Assembly: GCF_028622095.1 (NCBI RefSeq)
Contig: NZ_CP115165.1
Coordinates: forward strand, 906,001 to 970,000
Source of the DNA: Deinococcus aquaticus
Lineage (GTDB): Bacteria > Deinococcota > Deinococci > Deinococcales > Deinococcaceae
DNA: 64,000 nucleotides
Reading direction: 5' to 3'
Both the position numbers and the translations under genes were made by a program. This document shows, piece after piece, positions 47,701 to 55,722 of the stretch (positions are counted from its first letter, which is position 1; each line of letters begins with the position of its first letter). The notes beneath the pieces were generated by a model that was not told where the DNA came from, ran no database searches, and saw only the letters and a program-made list of their open reading frames with translations.

Positions 47701-47839
47701 GCGCGCAGGTGTCGGCGGTTCTGGTGGCTCCGGCCGTGCTTCCGGCGCCGATCAGGGCGCAGGTGGCGGCGGCAGCGGCTGTGACGGTGGTGGCGGCGCG
47801 TTTAAGCAGTGTCAGCAGGGCAGGCATGCGGTGTCCCAT
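44765..47839 (-). CDS. DUF11-repeat cell envelope protein
   Basis: A 1024-residue exported protein. The start is ATG 47839, 1 nt after the upstream stop, or ATG 47827. Signal peptide: LLKRAATTVTAAAAATCALIGAGSTAGA. Then a jellyroll-like domain (about 45-210, WVQSFNTNAALGDIKSH...FTDTVSGQV), several DUF11 repeats (each with the pattern G-D-T-V-E-Y-x-L-x-V-x-N and N-x-A-x-I/V; about 220-330, 360-475, 715-850, 870-1020) and in the middle a six-bladed-looking segment (about 490-700, IYALALKEGGNITDG, RFFVANDSGRLRFYD, GKLYMISSATGSSAIDLWLITP). Probably anchored outside the cell by its neighbours. Function unknown. Confidence 0.85.
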   Translation of the reverse strand: MGHRMPALLTLLKRAATTVTAAAAATCALIGAGSTAGATRTADTCAPNSPWVQSFNTNAALGDIKSHAYVSGVNTVTATMGKYTFWNSIDHTGNGGYALYLNVADYASLPGLLYQNVINVPAGGTLSYQNYARTHQNTPSKLRYVFTDTVSGQVLQATDGSTLTTGYTVESVPGFVSSGSQVTLSIYTLKDGVSGDANILKLDDLKLTCTAPPVRNTDLQVFKTILTPPRNVTTGKFFVGDTVEYALQVINQNTGGVAADGATLTDVSEPGFEALTWKCEVVSGGAQCPASSGTGFPNFTIPKFPANSELKITYTGRVTAEDPQLKNTATITAPAGVTDINPANNTDTVYICTAFPPPPSLIITKTGNGPWTAGQSGATYTLNVKNDGPTATSGVTTVRDLLPAGVTPASASFSPAAGWNCTTSGQTVTCTGNGVLNPGASVALTFGVNVTASADTSVTNRASVGGGGDPDPIPDPAGCAATGGQCAVYTTTVTVPTPPPVCSGIYALALKEGGNITDGVTIRALNESGNTLGPVIATLPGTETSATLAITPDARRFFVANDSGRLRFYDTVQKTWSAGGLFSGVTGRLVRMTITSGGVGYAMDTARNFWSFQTTSPYQVTALGQLTSPTLNAPSFNDNGDFFADSTGKLYMISSATGSSAIDLWLITPGTLSAEYLGRLNNPSAGSQFNGIAASPSGIYARDNQGRLVKIDLVNVSYTTVGGSSLGSTDLASCTYPVLAPSLNAVKSVTKVAGSVGDKVQPGDTLEYRVVVRNSGTLPAGGVTFRDALPAGTAYVPDSARVNGFATTVTGQSATSLSGAAYPFAQPVGICSADGAACATQVLKIDTTPAALDNESVVTFRVTVVSPFALDPAQVRNVARVDFTGGPSTGVPSNEVVTPVYQPAKLTVVKTVRNVTRGGAVGTTGEGNPGDVLEYCITTTNVGGLNATNISFSDAVPANTGFALNGFGAGKDIRLTAVSGEVFYTAAADTDAGQLKDGKVLVQGGSFVLTPTQSVTICFRANIQ

Positions 47840-47840
47840 A

Positions 47841-50800
47841 TCAGTCCCCTCCCCCGGTCGCGGGTTTTTCGGGCAAGGGGGGCGAGGTCGGTGCGGTCAG
47901 GTTCACGCCGTTGGACTGGCCGTCGTCCAGCATCAGGTCCAGACGCAGGTACAGTCCCTGACGGGTGTAGATGTTGGTGCCGATGCCCTGGAAGCCCACG
48001 GGGTTGTACCCCAGCGTGACCCAGGTGCCGGGCAGAGCGCGGTAGCTGCCTTCCAGGCCCAGGCTCAGCAGGCTCGATCCCGTCGCGGGCTGGATCAGGC
48101 CGCGCGCGGCGAGACCCAGGCCGAACTGCTCGGTCACGTAGTAAGTGCCGCTCACGGACCCCTGGTAGGTGGCGCTTCCCGGCTGGTCCAGCAGGCTGCG
48201 TCCGGCCAGTCCGGCGCGCACGGCGTAGCGGGGCGCGTGGTACTCGGCGGTGGTCTCGGCGATCAGTTCCGGGGTGTTCCCGGCCAGCGCGCCGTCCTTG
48301 TAGCGCAGGTACGCGAGGCCCTGCCACTGCCCGGCGCGCAGCGCGGCGGACACCGAGTAGTTGCTGCCACTCTCGTCGCCGGCAAAGACGTGGGTGCCGT
48401 CGGCGCTGAGGGTCAGCTGGTCATTCAGGCTGTAGGTGGCGCCGCCCTTGAGGGCCACGCTGAAGGCGCCGCCGGTGGTGGCCACGTCGGTGGCGACGGT
48501 GCCGGTCAGGCGGTCGTTCTTGTAGCGCAGGGCCACGCCGGCGTTCCAGCCGCCCTCGTTCTGGGCGTCACCGTCGAGGTCCATCACGTAACTGCCGTTC
48601 AGGCCCAGGTTCAGGTTGTCGCTGAGCGGCAGGGCGGTGTCCGCGCCGAAACGGGCGCGGTTGCCCCAGCCGTCCGCGCCGGGCAGGTCGTAGTTCACGG
48701 CGACGTTGGTCATGCCCAGGCGGGACTGCAGGCCCAGGCTGGCGCGGTGGCCCTCGGCCCAGTCGATGTCGTCGCGGGCGGTCAGGGTGACGTTCGGCGC
48801 GACGGGCACGCTGGCCTTGAGGGTCGTGGTGGTGTTCAGGTCGCCGCTGAGGCGCTGGGCGTGCTCGGCCGAGACGCTCAGGCCGCCGCTTGCGTACGCG
48901 CCACTGACGACCGCGCCGAGGCCCTGTTCATCCCCGAAGCCCGCGCGGATGCCCGCGCCGAGCGTGAAGGGCGAGAAGGTGTACAGGCCCTTCAGGTCGG
49001 CGTGCCCGGTGCTGGTGCCGGCCGCGCCGTCCGTGCCCGGCGTCTGCTGGTACGTGGCGGCGGCGGCCACGGCCAGCGTGTCGGTCACGCGGTAGGTGGC
49101 GTCGGCGTTCACGCCCAGGCCGGGCGTGGTGGCGTTCAGGCCCGCGTACTCCCCGGCCTGGTAGTGCACGCTGGCGTTCACGCCCAGACGGTCCAGGGCG
49201 GCGCTGGCGCTGGCGTTCACCAGCAGGCCGCCGCCGGCGTAGGCGGCCAGCAGATCAGCGCGGCTCTGGTCGGCGTCGTAACGGGCGCGGACGCCCACAC
49301 TGGTCACGCCGTCCAGGTTCACGGCGGCGGCGGCGGCGCTCAGTTCGTCGGTCACGCGGTACTTGACCTGCGCGCCCCAGGCGAGCTTGCGGGCCCCCAG
49401 CGGGTCGTTCAGGCGGTAGCTCAGGCGCACGCTCTGCTCGCGTCCGTCGGGGTCGATCAGGTCCACGGCGCGCTGGAAGTACACGACGCCCGCGACCGGG
49501 TCCAGGGTGTAGTCGGTCAGGCGGGCCAGCGTCCGGACACCCGTTTCGGCGCCGGTGCGGGGATCCACGGTGACCAGTTCCACGGTCTCGCTGTCGGGTT
49601 GCAGACCGCTGTCGGCCAGGGTCAGGACGCGCGTGCCGTTGGCCGGCAGGGTGCGCCGGATCAGGTCGCCGGGCAGCGCGGCCACGAAGCCCGACACCTG
49701 CGGGTTGCTGCGCGTGAAGCCGCTCAGGGCGGTGGGCGTGATGCCCAGGTTGAACACGTCCACGGGCACCGGCGCCTGACGGTACTGCACGTTGAAGGCG
49801 GGGTGCTCGTAGCGCACGGCGACCGGGTCGATGCCCTGAAGCGGGGTGCTTTCCGTGCTGCTGTCCCCGTGGGTCGAGTACCGCTGCAGGGGGTTGGAGG
49901 TGGTGGGCAGTCCCTGGGCGCGGTCCTGCGCGGCCGTGATCTTGCCGGCGCTGTCGCGCTCGGCGTTCACGGCGCCGCTGGCCGCGACGTACAGTTTGCC
50001 GTCACCGATGGGCGTTTCCAGGTAAGCCTGTCCGCGCGCCTCGCCGGCGGCCGTGCCGCCACCCTGGAGGATCGCGCCGAGGCTGACCATCCCGATGCCC
50101 ACGCGGGTCTTGCTGGGCAGCGCCTCGAAGGAGCGGGTGACGACCTTGTCGCCCAGCAGCAGGCGCACGTCGAAGCGGGTGGGGGCCGACAGCGGCTCGA
50201 GTTCCAGTACGCCCTCGCCGTCCACCAGTTTCACCTGGTAGCTGCCCACGCGGGGCTGCGCGTCGCCCTGGGTGGGTTCCAGGGTGGTCTGCACCGTGAC
50301 GCTGCTGCTGGCGGTGGTCAGTCCGGCGGCGTCGGTCAGGCGCACGCCGATGCGGATGGGCGTCACGCTGTCCGCGATCAGCTGCGTGGCTTTCAGGTCG
50401 GCGCGGACGGGCGTGCCGGTCAGGAACACCCGGATGGTCTGGTCGCCGAAGGTGATGGTGTTCTCGCCGGTGCGCAGCGGCAGGCCGTAGAACTCCTGGC
50501 GCTGGGTGCCGCTGCTGGCGTCCACGCTCTTGCGGCCCAGCGTGGCGGGGTCCACGGGCACGCCGTTCACGCTGGGCAGCGCGGCGCTGTCGGCAGGGCT
50601 CTGCACGGCGACCGTGATGCGGTCGCGTTCGCGGTACACCGTGCCGTCCAGCGGCAGTTTCAGCGCGCCGGGGTTCTCGGCCGTCTTCTCCTGCGTGCTG
50701 GTCACGGCGTTCAGGCCGCTCAGGTCGTCCAGGTTGCCGTCTCCGACCAGCACGTTCAACTGCCCGCCGGCGTAGCGGCCGATCAGGGTGGGGCTGGCCA

Positions 50801-52706
50801 GCGCCGGGAGGTTGCCCTCGTGCGTGACCTTGTAGGTCAGGACGCCGCGCGCCGCGCCCGGGGTGGTCCAGTAGTACCGGCCGCTGGGTCCGGTCTGCGG
50901 GTCCGCGATGGCGCGGCCGCTCAGCTGGCTGCTGCCGGGCACGTAGGCGGCCCCGGCCGGCGGCTGGTGGGCCACGATGACCTGATTGGCGTTCTTGGTG
51001 CTGGGCACGTCGAAGGGAATGCGGACGGTGCTGTCGCGCGTGACCGACACGACCGGGGTCGGGGCGGGCGGCGGCGGGGTCTGCACGGTCTGCACGCCGG
51101 TCACGACCTGCTGGCTGTCACAGTTGCTGCTCAGGGTGGCGTTCAGGGTGCCCTGCGCGCCGCCGTCACCCTTGACGCGGGCGCGGTAGCTAAGGGTCTT
51201 TTCCTCGCCGGGTTGCAGTTCGCCGCTGAAGCTGGTGGGGTCCAGGGCTTCGAGCGTCTCGCCGGGCGCGTCGGTCAGGGTGTACGGGGCGGGCACGCCG
51301 CTGGTGTTCTTCAGGGTCAGGGTGACCGTGACGGTCTCGCCGGCCAGCGTTTCGGGCAGCGGGGCGCGGCGCAGTTCGATCTGCGTGGCGGTGGGCAGCA
51401 CGCGCACGTTCAGGTTCTGCGTCTGGTTCCAGGGGGCCAGCGTGGCGGTGAAGTCGCCGCTGCCGGCCGCGTCGGCCTTCGCTTCGAAGGTCAGCACGCC
51501 GGGGTTGGCGGCGTCCACGCGGGCCGTGACGGTCGTCTCACCGGCCGCCGTGAAGCCTGCGGGCAGCTTGACGCGCAGGTTGGCGGGCAGGGTCTGCCGC
51601 TCGAAGGCGGTGGTGGCGCGCGCGGTGAAGGTCACCACGTCGCCCACGCAGACTTCGGGTTTGTCAGCCACGAAGCTCAGAGCCATGCTGGGCTTGACCT
51701 GCACGGCCACGTGCGCGGTCTGCTGCTTGACGACCGTGGCGGCCGGGGCGTTCAGGGTCACCTCGGCGCCCTTGACCGGCTCGACAGTCACCGGGTACTC
51801 CCTGGCGGGCAGGGTGAACGGTCCGGCGCTGCCCTGCACGTTGTACGCCTGCTCGCCCACGGTCACGGTGGCCTGGGTGGGCAGGGTTTCCTCGGGCAGG
51901 ATCAGTTCGGCCTTGATGTCCAGCTTGCCGGTCGTGTCGGCCGTGACGATCTTGATGGGCCCGGTCGTCAGTTCAAAGCCGACCGAGTTGGAGTACTGGT
52001 ACGTGTCTTTCGGCTGGCGCAGGTACAGGGTGTAGTTCCCGGCTTCCTCGGGCACCTTGATGTCGTCCCACTGCAACTGACCGCTGACCTTGACCGGGTA
52101 GGCGTTGCCCTGCGCGTCGCGCAGTTCGGCTTCCAGTTCGCCCGGGCCGTCGCCGTCGTACATGCGGATGCCCATGGGGCCGCCGGGGTTGGCGACGTTC
52201 AGGGCGGGCACCCAGTCGTTGCTGCGGATGGTGATGTTCAGGTGGTCGGCCTCGACGGCCGCGCTGATCGAGTTGAGGCGGAAGGCGAAGGTGTTCTTGC
52301 CGTTGCCTTCGGTGCGGACCTTCAGGGTGTAGGTGCCGGCGGGCAGGTCGTCGTTCAGGAAGGTCTGCCAGTCCTGGGCGCCCACGCCGAAGTTCTGTTC
52401 ACGCACGACCTTGCCGTCGGCGTTCACGAGGCTGAAGGTCGAGTTGACCGGGGCTTTGGGACGCTCGGTCGAGTAGTTCTCGTCTCCGAAGTAATCGTCG
52501 CTGCGGTAGTCCTGCGGGTCGAACTGAGCGCCGTACACGTCGAGCTGTACGCGGGAGCTGAGGCCCACGATCAGTCTCAGGTCCTGGTCTCCGACCGTCC
52601 ACATCAGCTTGTTGCCGACGGAGGTCAGAGGAAGGGACGTGGCGATTTCCTGCGCTGCTGCCGAGCCGAGGAGTGCCGCCGTCAGGGTGGTGATGGCGCG
52701 TTTCAC
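47841..52706 (-). CDS. Large outer-membrane-type protein with DUF11 repeats and C-terminal beta-barrel-like domain
   Basis: A 1621-residue protein from GTG 52706 with GGAGGT five bases upstream. Signal peptide MKRAITTLTAALLGSAAAQ. Residues about 30-200 contain PPC-like/beta-sandwich elements (LPAGTYTLKVRTEGNGKNTF); about 200-900 several beta-sandwich repeats (DUF11-type, VTVTLTLKNTSGVPAPYTLTD); about 900-1580 a long run of amphipathic strands with aromatic ends (LAAYAGGGLLVNASASAALDRLGV, GVALRYKNDRLTGTVATDVA, LAYLRYKDGALAG) as in outer membrane barrels. The C terminus is Pro/Gly-rich. Similar giant proteins are in the envelope of D. radiodurans. The upstream stop is adjacent to the start, so translation is coupled. 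Confidence 0.85.
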   Translation of the reverse strand: MKRAITTLTAALLGSAAAQEIATSLPLTSVGNKLMWTVGDQDLRLIVGLSSRVQLDVYGAQFDPQDYRSDDYFGDENYSTERPKAPVNSTFSLVNADGKVVREQNFGVGAQDWQTFLNDDLPAGTYTLKVRTEGNGKNTFAFRLNSISAAVEADHLNITIRSNDWVPALNVANPGGPMGIRMYDGDGPGELEAELRDAQGNAYPVKVSGQLQWDDIKVPEEAGNYTLYLRQPKDTYQYSNSVGFELTTGPIKIVTADTTGKLDIKAELILPEETLPTQATVTVGEQAYNVQGSAGPFTLPAREYPVTVEPVKGAEVTLNAPAATVVKQQTAHVAVQVKPSMALSFVADKPEVCVGDVVTFTARATTAFERQTLPANLRVKLPAGFTAAGETTVTARVDAANPGVLTFEAKADAAGSGDFTATLAPWNQTQNLNVRVLPTATQIELRRAPLPETLAGETVTVTLTLKNTSGVPAPYTLTDAPGETLEALDPTSFSGELQPGEEKTLSYRARVKGDGGAQGTLNATLSSNCDSQQVVTGVQTVQTPPPPAPTPVVSVTRDSTVRIPFDVPSTKNANQVIVAHQPPAGAAYVPGSSQLSGRAIADPQTGPSGRYYWTTPGAARGVLTYKVTHEGNLPALASPTLIGRYAGGQLNVLVGDGNLDDLSGLNAVTSTQEKTAENPGALKLPLDGTVYRERDRITVAVQSPADSAALPSVNGVPVDPATLGRKSVDASSGTQRQEFYGLPLRTGENTITFGDQTIRVFLTGTPVRADLKATQLIADSVTPIRIGVRLTDAAGLTTASSSVTVQTTLEPTQGDAQPRVGSYQVKLVDGEGVLELEPLSAPTRFDVRLLLGDKVVTRSFEALPSKTRVGIGMVSLGAILQGGGTAAGEARGQAYLETPIGDGKLYVAASGAVNAERDSAGKITAAQDRAQGLPTTSNPLQRYSTHGDSSTESTPLQGIDPVAVRYEHPAFNVQYRQAPVPVDVFNLGITPTALSGFTRSNPQVSGFVAALPGDLIRRTLPANGTRVLTLADSGLQPDSETVELVTVDPRTGAETGVRTLARLTDYTLDPVAGVVYFQRAVDLIDPDGREQSVRLSYRLNDPLGARKLAWGAQVKYRVTDELSAAAAAVNLDGVTSVGVRARYDADQSRADLLAAYAGGGLLVNASASAALDRLGVNASVHYQAGEYAGLNATTPGLGVNADATYRVTDTLAVAAAATYQQTPGTDGAAGTSTGHADLKGLYTFSPFTLGAGIRAGFGDEQGLGAVVSGAYASGGLSVSAEHAQRLSGDLNTTTTLKASVPVAPNVTLTARDDIDWAEGHRASLGLQSRLGMTNVAVNYDLPGADGWGNRARFGADTALPLSDNLNLGLNGSYVMDLDGDAQNEGGWNAGVALRYKNDRLTGTVATDVATTGGAFSVALKGGATYSLNDQLTLSADGTHVFAGDESGSNYSVSAALRAGQWQGLAYLRYKDGALAGNTPELIAETTAEYHAPRYAVRAGLAGRSLLDQPGSATYQGSVSGTYYVTEQFGLGLAARGLIQPATGSSLLSLGLEGSYRALPGTWVTLGYNPVGFQGIGTNIYTRQGLYLRLDLMLDDGQSNGVNLTAPTSPPLPEKPATGGGD

Positions 52707-55574
52707 TCAGTACCTCCAGCTGGCCGTCGGGTCGGTGACGGCGCCTTTAGGGTCGCCTGCCCAGCGGAAGCGGTAGGTCACCGCGCGTTCTCCACTGGCA
52801 AGCGTGTCGTAGGTCAGGACGTTCTGGCCGTCGGTCAGGACCGCGCCCTGCGGCAGCGGGTCGGTAAGGGTCACGCCGCTCAGGTCCGCGTTGGCGCTCA
52901 GGATCAGCTGCACGCGGTACTCGCCGGGCTCGTCGGTCAGGAACAACCCCTTGCGGATCAGCAGGCTGCGTTCCGGCTGGCCGGGCAGGGTGCTGGACAC
53001 GCGCAGGGTGGTGTCGCGGATCACGGCGATGTCACCTGCCTGCGGGGCCAGCGGGAAGTCCACGCTGGTCAGGTTGCGCAGGAACACCAGTCGGCTGCCG
53101 GGGCGGCCCGCGTCCTGCGGCACGCTGATAGCCTGCGCAGCGACCGAGTTGGGGTCCAGGCGTAGCGCGGCCGTGCCTTCCATCAGGTTACGGAAGTGGT
53201 AACGGCCCTCCGCGTCGGTCAGGGCAATCCGGCCGCCGGCCAGGACCACGCGGGCGTTCTGGCAGGGAATGTCGGTGCCACGGTCGTACACGCCGTTGCG
53301 GTTCACGTCCAGGAACACGTACCCGACCAGATCGGCGGTGTTGCGGCCGAAGATCAGCGGGTCGATGGTGTTCAGGGCGCTGCTGGGCGGCGTCTTGATC
53401 TCGCCGTTGTTGCTGATGGCGGTCGCCAGGGCGCTGTTGCGGATCTGGCTGCCAGCGGCGGGCGTGACCACGGCGTCGAAGGTGATGACGGCGGTCGCGC
53501 CCGGGGCGAGGCCGGGAATGATCCACACGTACTCGCGGCCCGTCACGGCAGGAATGATCGACGCGCCGTTCAGGGTGCTGCTACCGTCCACGTAATCCAG
53601 GCCGGCGGGCAGGTTGTCCGTGACCCTGATTTCCTGAAGGGCTCCGGTGGCCGAGCGGTTGGTGACGGTGAAGGTGTAGGTGATGGTCTGACCGAACGAG
53701 ACGGTGGCGGGACTGCTGGTCTTCACCAGACTCAGGTTCACCTGATCGAACACGCCGTTCTGCACGGGGTTCGAACGGACGGGTTCGGGGACCTCGCTGC
53801 TGCTGACCGTGAAGGTGTTCACGGCGCGGGCCCCGTCGGGCGTGCCGGCGGGCACGCGGGCCCTGAGGCTCAAGGTCAGGGTCTCGCCGGGCGCGAGGCG
53901 CGCGAAGCGCCACACGACGTCAGTGCCTTCGAGTGCGCCGCCCTGGTCGGCCGAGACGAATTCCAGGCTGTCGGTGCGGATGACCTGCCCCTGGGCGTCC
54001 AGAATCTGCAGGTTCTTCAGGTTGTCGCGCAGGACCAGGTTGGTCAGCGCGAAGCTCTGCGGGTTGTTGAAGGTCAGGGTGTACGTGATGACCTGACCGG
54101 GCGCGACCACGCCTTCGCCCGCGTCGCCGGTCTTGACCGGGTTGAGCAGGTCGGGCGCGATGTTGATCACGCAGTCGATGGTCAGGTTGTCGGCGGCTCC
54201 GCGGCTGCTCGTGGCGGTCAGCGCGACGCGCAGGGCCTCGTTGGCGGTGCTGGTGCTGGCCTTTGTGGGCACGTAGCAGGCGTTGAAGTCGCGGGTGGCC
54301 TGCGGCGCGAGGTCAGGCACGATGAACGGTTCGGTGATGGGCGCGCCGTTCAGTTCCGTGAAGCGCACGGTGGCCTGCCCGGTCACGACGCGGCCGGTGA
54401 TGGTGATGCTGTCGGGGCGGTCACCGAGGTTCTGCACGGTGTGCGGGAAGCAGATCTCCTGGTTCAGCAGGGCGTTCTGACGGACCTGCTTGTCGTCGCT
54501 GCTGAGTTCCCCGCCGGGCAGCGCCTGCGGGTTGCTGATCGGGCCGAGGGCGATGCTGGGCGTGTAACGCACCGTGATGTCGGCCGGGGCGTCGACGCTG
54601 ACGTCGCTGCTGCGCAGCTGTCCCACGTTGCGGCGCGTACCGACGTCGGTGGCGGGCGCACTCAGGCGGAAGGTGAGGGTCAGCGTGCCGCCGGCCGGGA
54701 GGCTCTCGGTGCGGGCGCGGACAGCACTGACCGGCGCGGTCTCGCTGGCCGACCAGGTGCTGCCGTCGGCGCTGTACTCGATGACGCCGCCGCCGCTCAG
54801 GCTGGCGCTGGCACTGCGGAACACGAAGTCGCGCATGTCCGGGGTGTTCAGGAAGTCCGTGACCGTCACGGGGCGCGAGGCTCCCTGGCCGGTGTTGCGG
54901 GCGGTCAGGGTGACCAGGGTGTCCTCGCCGGGGCGGACCACGGCGGGCGTGAAGGTCTTGGTCAGGGTCAGTTCCGGGGGCTCGCCGACGCTCACGCGGG
55001 CCACGTTGTCGTCGTCGGTCTCGCCGGGGCGGCCACTGGTGTTCGTGGCGCAGGCGGCCACGAGGTTCAGGTACGCGGCCCCGCGGTTGGCGGCGGCGGT
55101 ACTGACCTGCACCAGCACGGTGCGGGTCTGGTCGGCGGCCAGCGTGAGGGCCGTGACGGCCGCCTCGCCGGGGTCGACCACGCCGTTGCCGTTGCTGTCC
55201 TCGTGAATGCTGAGGTCGCCGGGCAGGAACTGCGAGGCGGCGTCGGTCAGGACACTGAGGTTCGCGGTGTTCACGTCGTTCCCGGTGTTCGAGACGCTGT
55301 AGCGCAGCGTGGCACCCTCACCGGGCAGCAGGCTGTAGCTCTGGCCGGGCGCGGCCACACTGCCGTTCGGCAGGACGCTCAGGGCGCACACGGCCGTCAC
55401 GGTGGTCGTTACGGGCGGCGTGGGAATGGATGTGGGCGGGCCGCCCTCCGGCGTGAATTCCAGAACGGCAGTGTTCTGGATCACGGTCCCGGCTGGCGTG
55501 CCCGCCGCGTACGCAGGGCTGACCAGGGTCAGGGCCAGCGCCGTCAGCAGTTGAAGCACAGGGGGTTTTCGCAC
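52707..55574 (-). CDS. DUF11-repeat surface protein with SdrD-B-like domain
   Basis: A 955-residue protein. I use GTG 55574 (RKPPVLQLLTALAL), which has GGGAGG four bases upstream; a TTG at 55586 is the alternative. Signal peptide LLTALALTLVSPAYAAG, then a short motif TPAGTVIQNTAVLEFTPEGG that recurs in the gene at 55723-57736. Several DUF11 repeats follow (about 180-330, 480-600, 630-740) and an SdrD-B-like/Cna-B-like domain (about 760-830, VGYVFLDVNRNGVYDRG, LTDAEGRYHFRNL). C terminus is another beta repeat (LILSANADLSGVTLTDPLPQG). Its stop is followed at once by the GTG of the barrel protein gene. Confidence 0.85.
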   Translation of the reverse strand: MRKPPVLQLLTALALTLVSPAYAAGTPAGTVIQNTAVLEFTPEGGPPTSIPTPPVTTTVTAVCALSVLPNGSVAAPGQSYSLLPGEGATLRYSVSNTGNDVNTANLSVLTDAASQFLPGDLSIHEDSNGNGVVDPGEAAVTALTLAADQTRTVLVQVSTAAANRGAAYLNLVAACATNTSGRPGETDDDNVARVSVGEPPELTLTKTFTPAVVRPGEDTLVTLTARNTGQGASRPVTVTDFLNTPDMRDFVFRSASASLSGGGVIEYSADGSTWSASETAPVSAVRARTESLPAGGTLTLTFRLSAPATDVGTRRNVGQLRSSDVSVDAPADITVRYTPSIALGPISNPQALPGGELSSDDKQVRQNALLNQEICFPHTVQNLGDRPDSITITGRVVTGQATVRFTELNGAPITEPFIVPDLAPQATRDFNACYVPTKASTSTANEALRVALTATSSRGAADNLTIDCVINIAPDLLNPVKTGDAGEGVVAPGQVITYTLTFNNPQSFALTNLVLRDNLKNLQILDAQGQVIRTDSLEFVSADQGGALEGTDVVWRFARLAPGETLTLSLRARVPAGTPDGARAVNTFTVSSSEVPEPVRSNPVQNGVFDQVNLSLVKTSSPATVSFGQTITYTFTVTNRSATGALQEIRVTDNLPAGLDYVDGSSTLNGASIIPAVTGREYVWIIPGLAPGATAVITFDAVVTPAAGSQIRNSALATAISNNGEIKTPPSSALNTIDPLIFGRNTADLVGYVFLDVNRNGVYDRGTDIPCQNARVVLAGGRIALTDAEGRYHFRNLMEGTAALRLDPNSVAAQAISVPQDAGRPGSRLVFLRNLTSVDFPLAPQAGDIAVIRDTTLRVSSTLPGQPERSLLIRKGLFLTDEPGEYRVQLILSANADLSGVTLTDPLPQGAVLTDGQNVLTYDTLASGERAVTYRFRWAGDPKGAVTDPTASWRY

Positions 55575-55644
55575 GTTGCCTCCCAAAGTCGTGTGGCGGT
55601 AGAAAAATCGTCTTCTCTTGTTATGAGGGGGTGAGGGGGAGCCG

Positions 55645-55677
55645 GATGAAAAAGTGAAACTCCCCCGTGTGGGGGAG
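55645..55677 (-). terminator. Intrinsic terminator after the frameshifted DUF11 gene
   Basis: On the minus strand CTCCCCC (55677-55671) and GGGGGAG (55666-55660) form a stem with a short loop, followed by TTTCACTTTTTC. A second GC hairpin lies just before it (around 55677-55715). It splits the envelope cluster into two transcripts or reduces downstream expression. Confidence 0.65.
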
Positions 55678-55722
55678 GCGCGCCCTGCCTCCGCAACGGG
55701 AGGTCGGGCGCGCCTGCGGGCC

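Noticed and set aside
44753..48019. 1088-codon open frame on the plus strand
   Set aside because: Shadow of the DUF11 gene on the minus strand; composition of a wrong frame.
47565..53165. 1866-codon open frame on the plus strand
   Set aside because: It is the antisense shadow of the envelope genes: Gly/Val/Gln-rich without domains, while the minus strand has signal peptides, ribosome binding sites and clear repeats.
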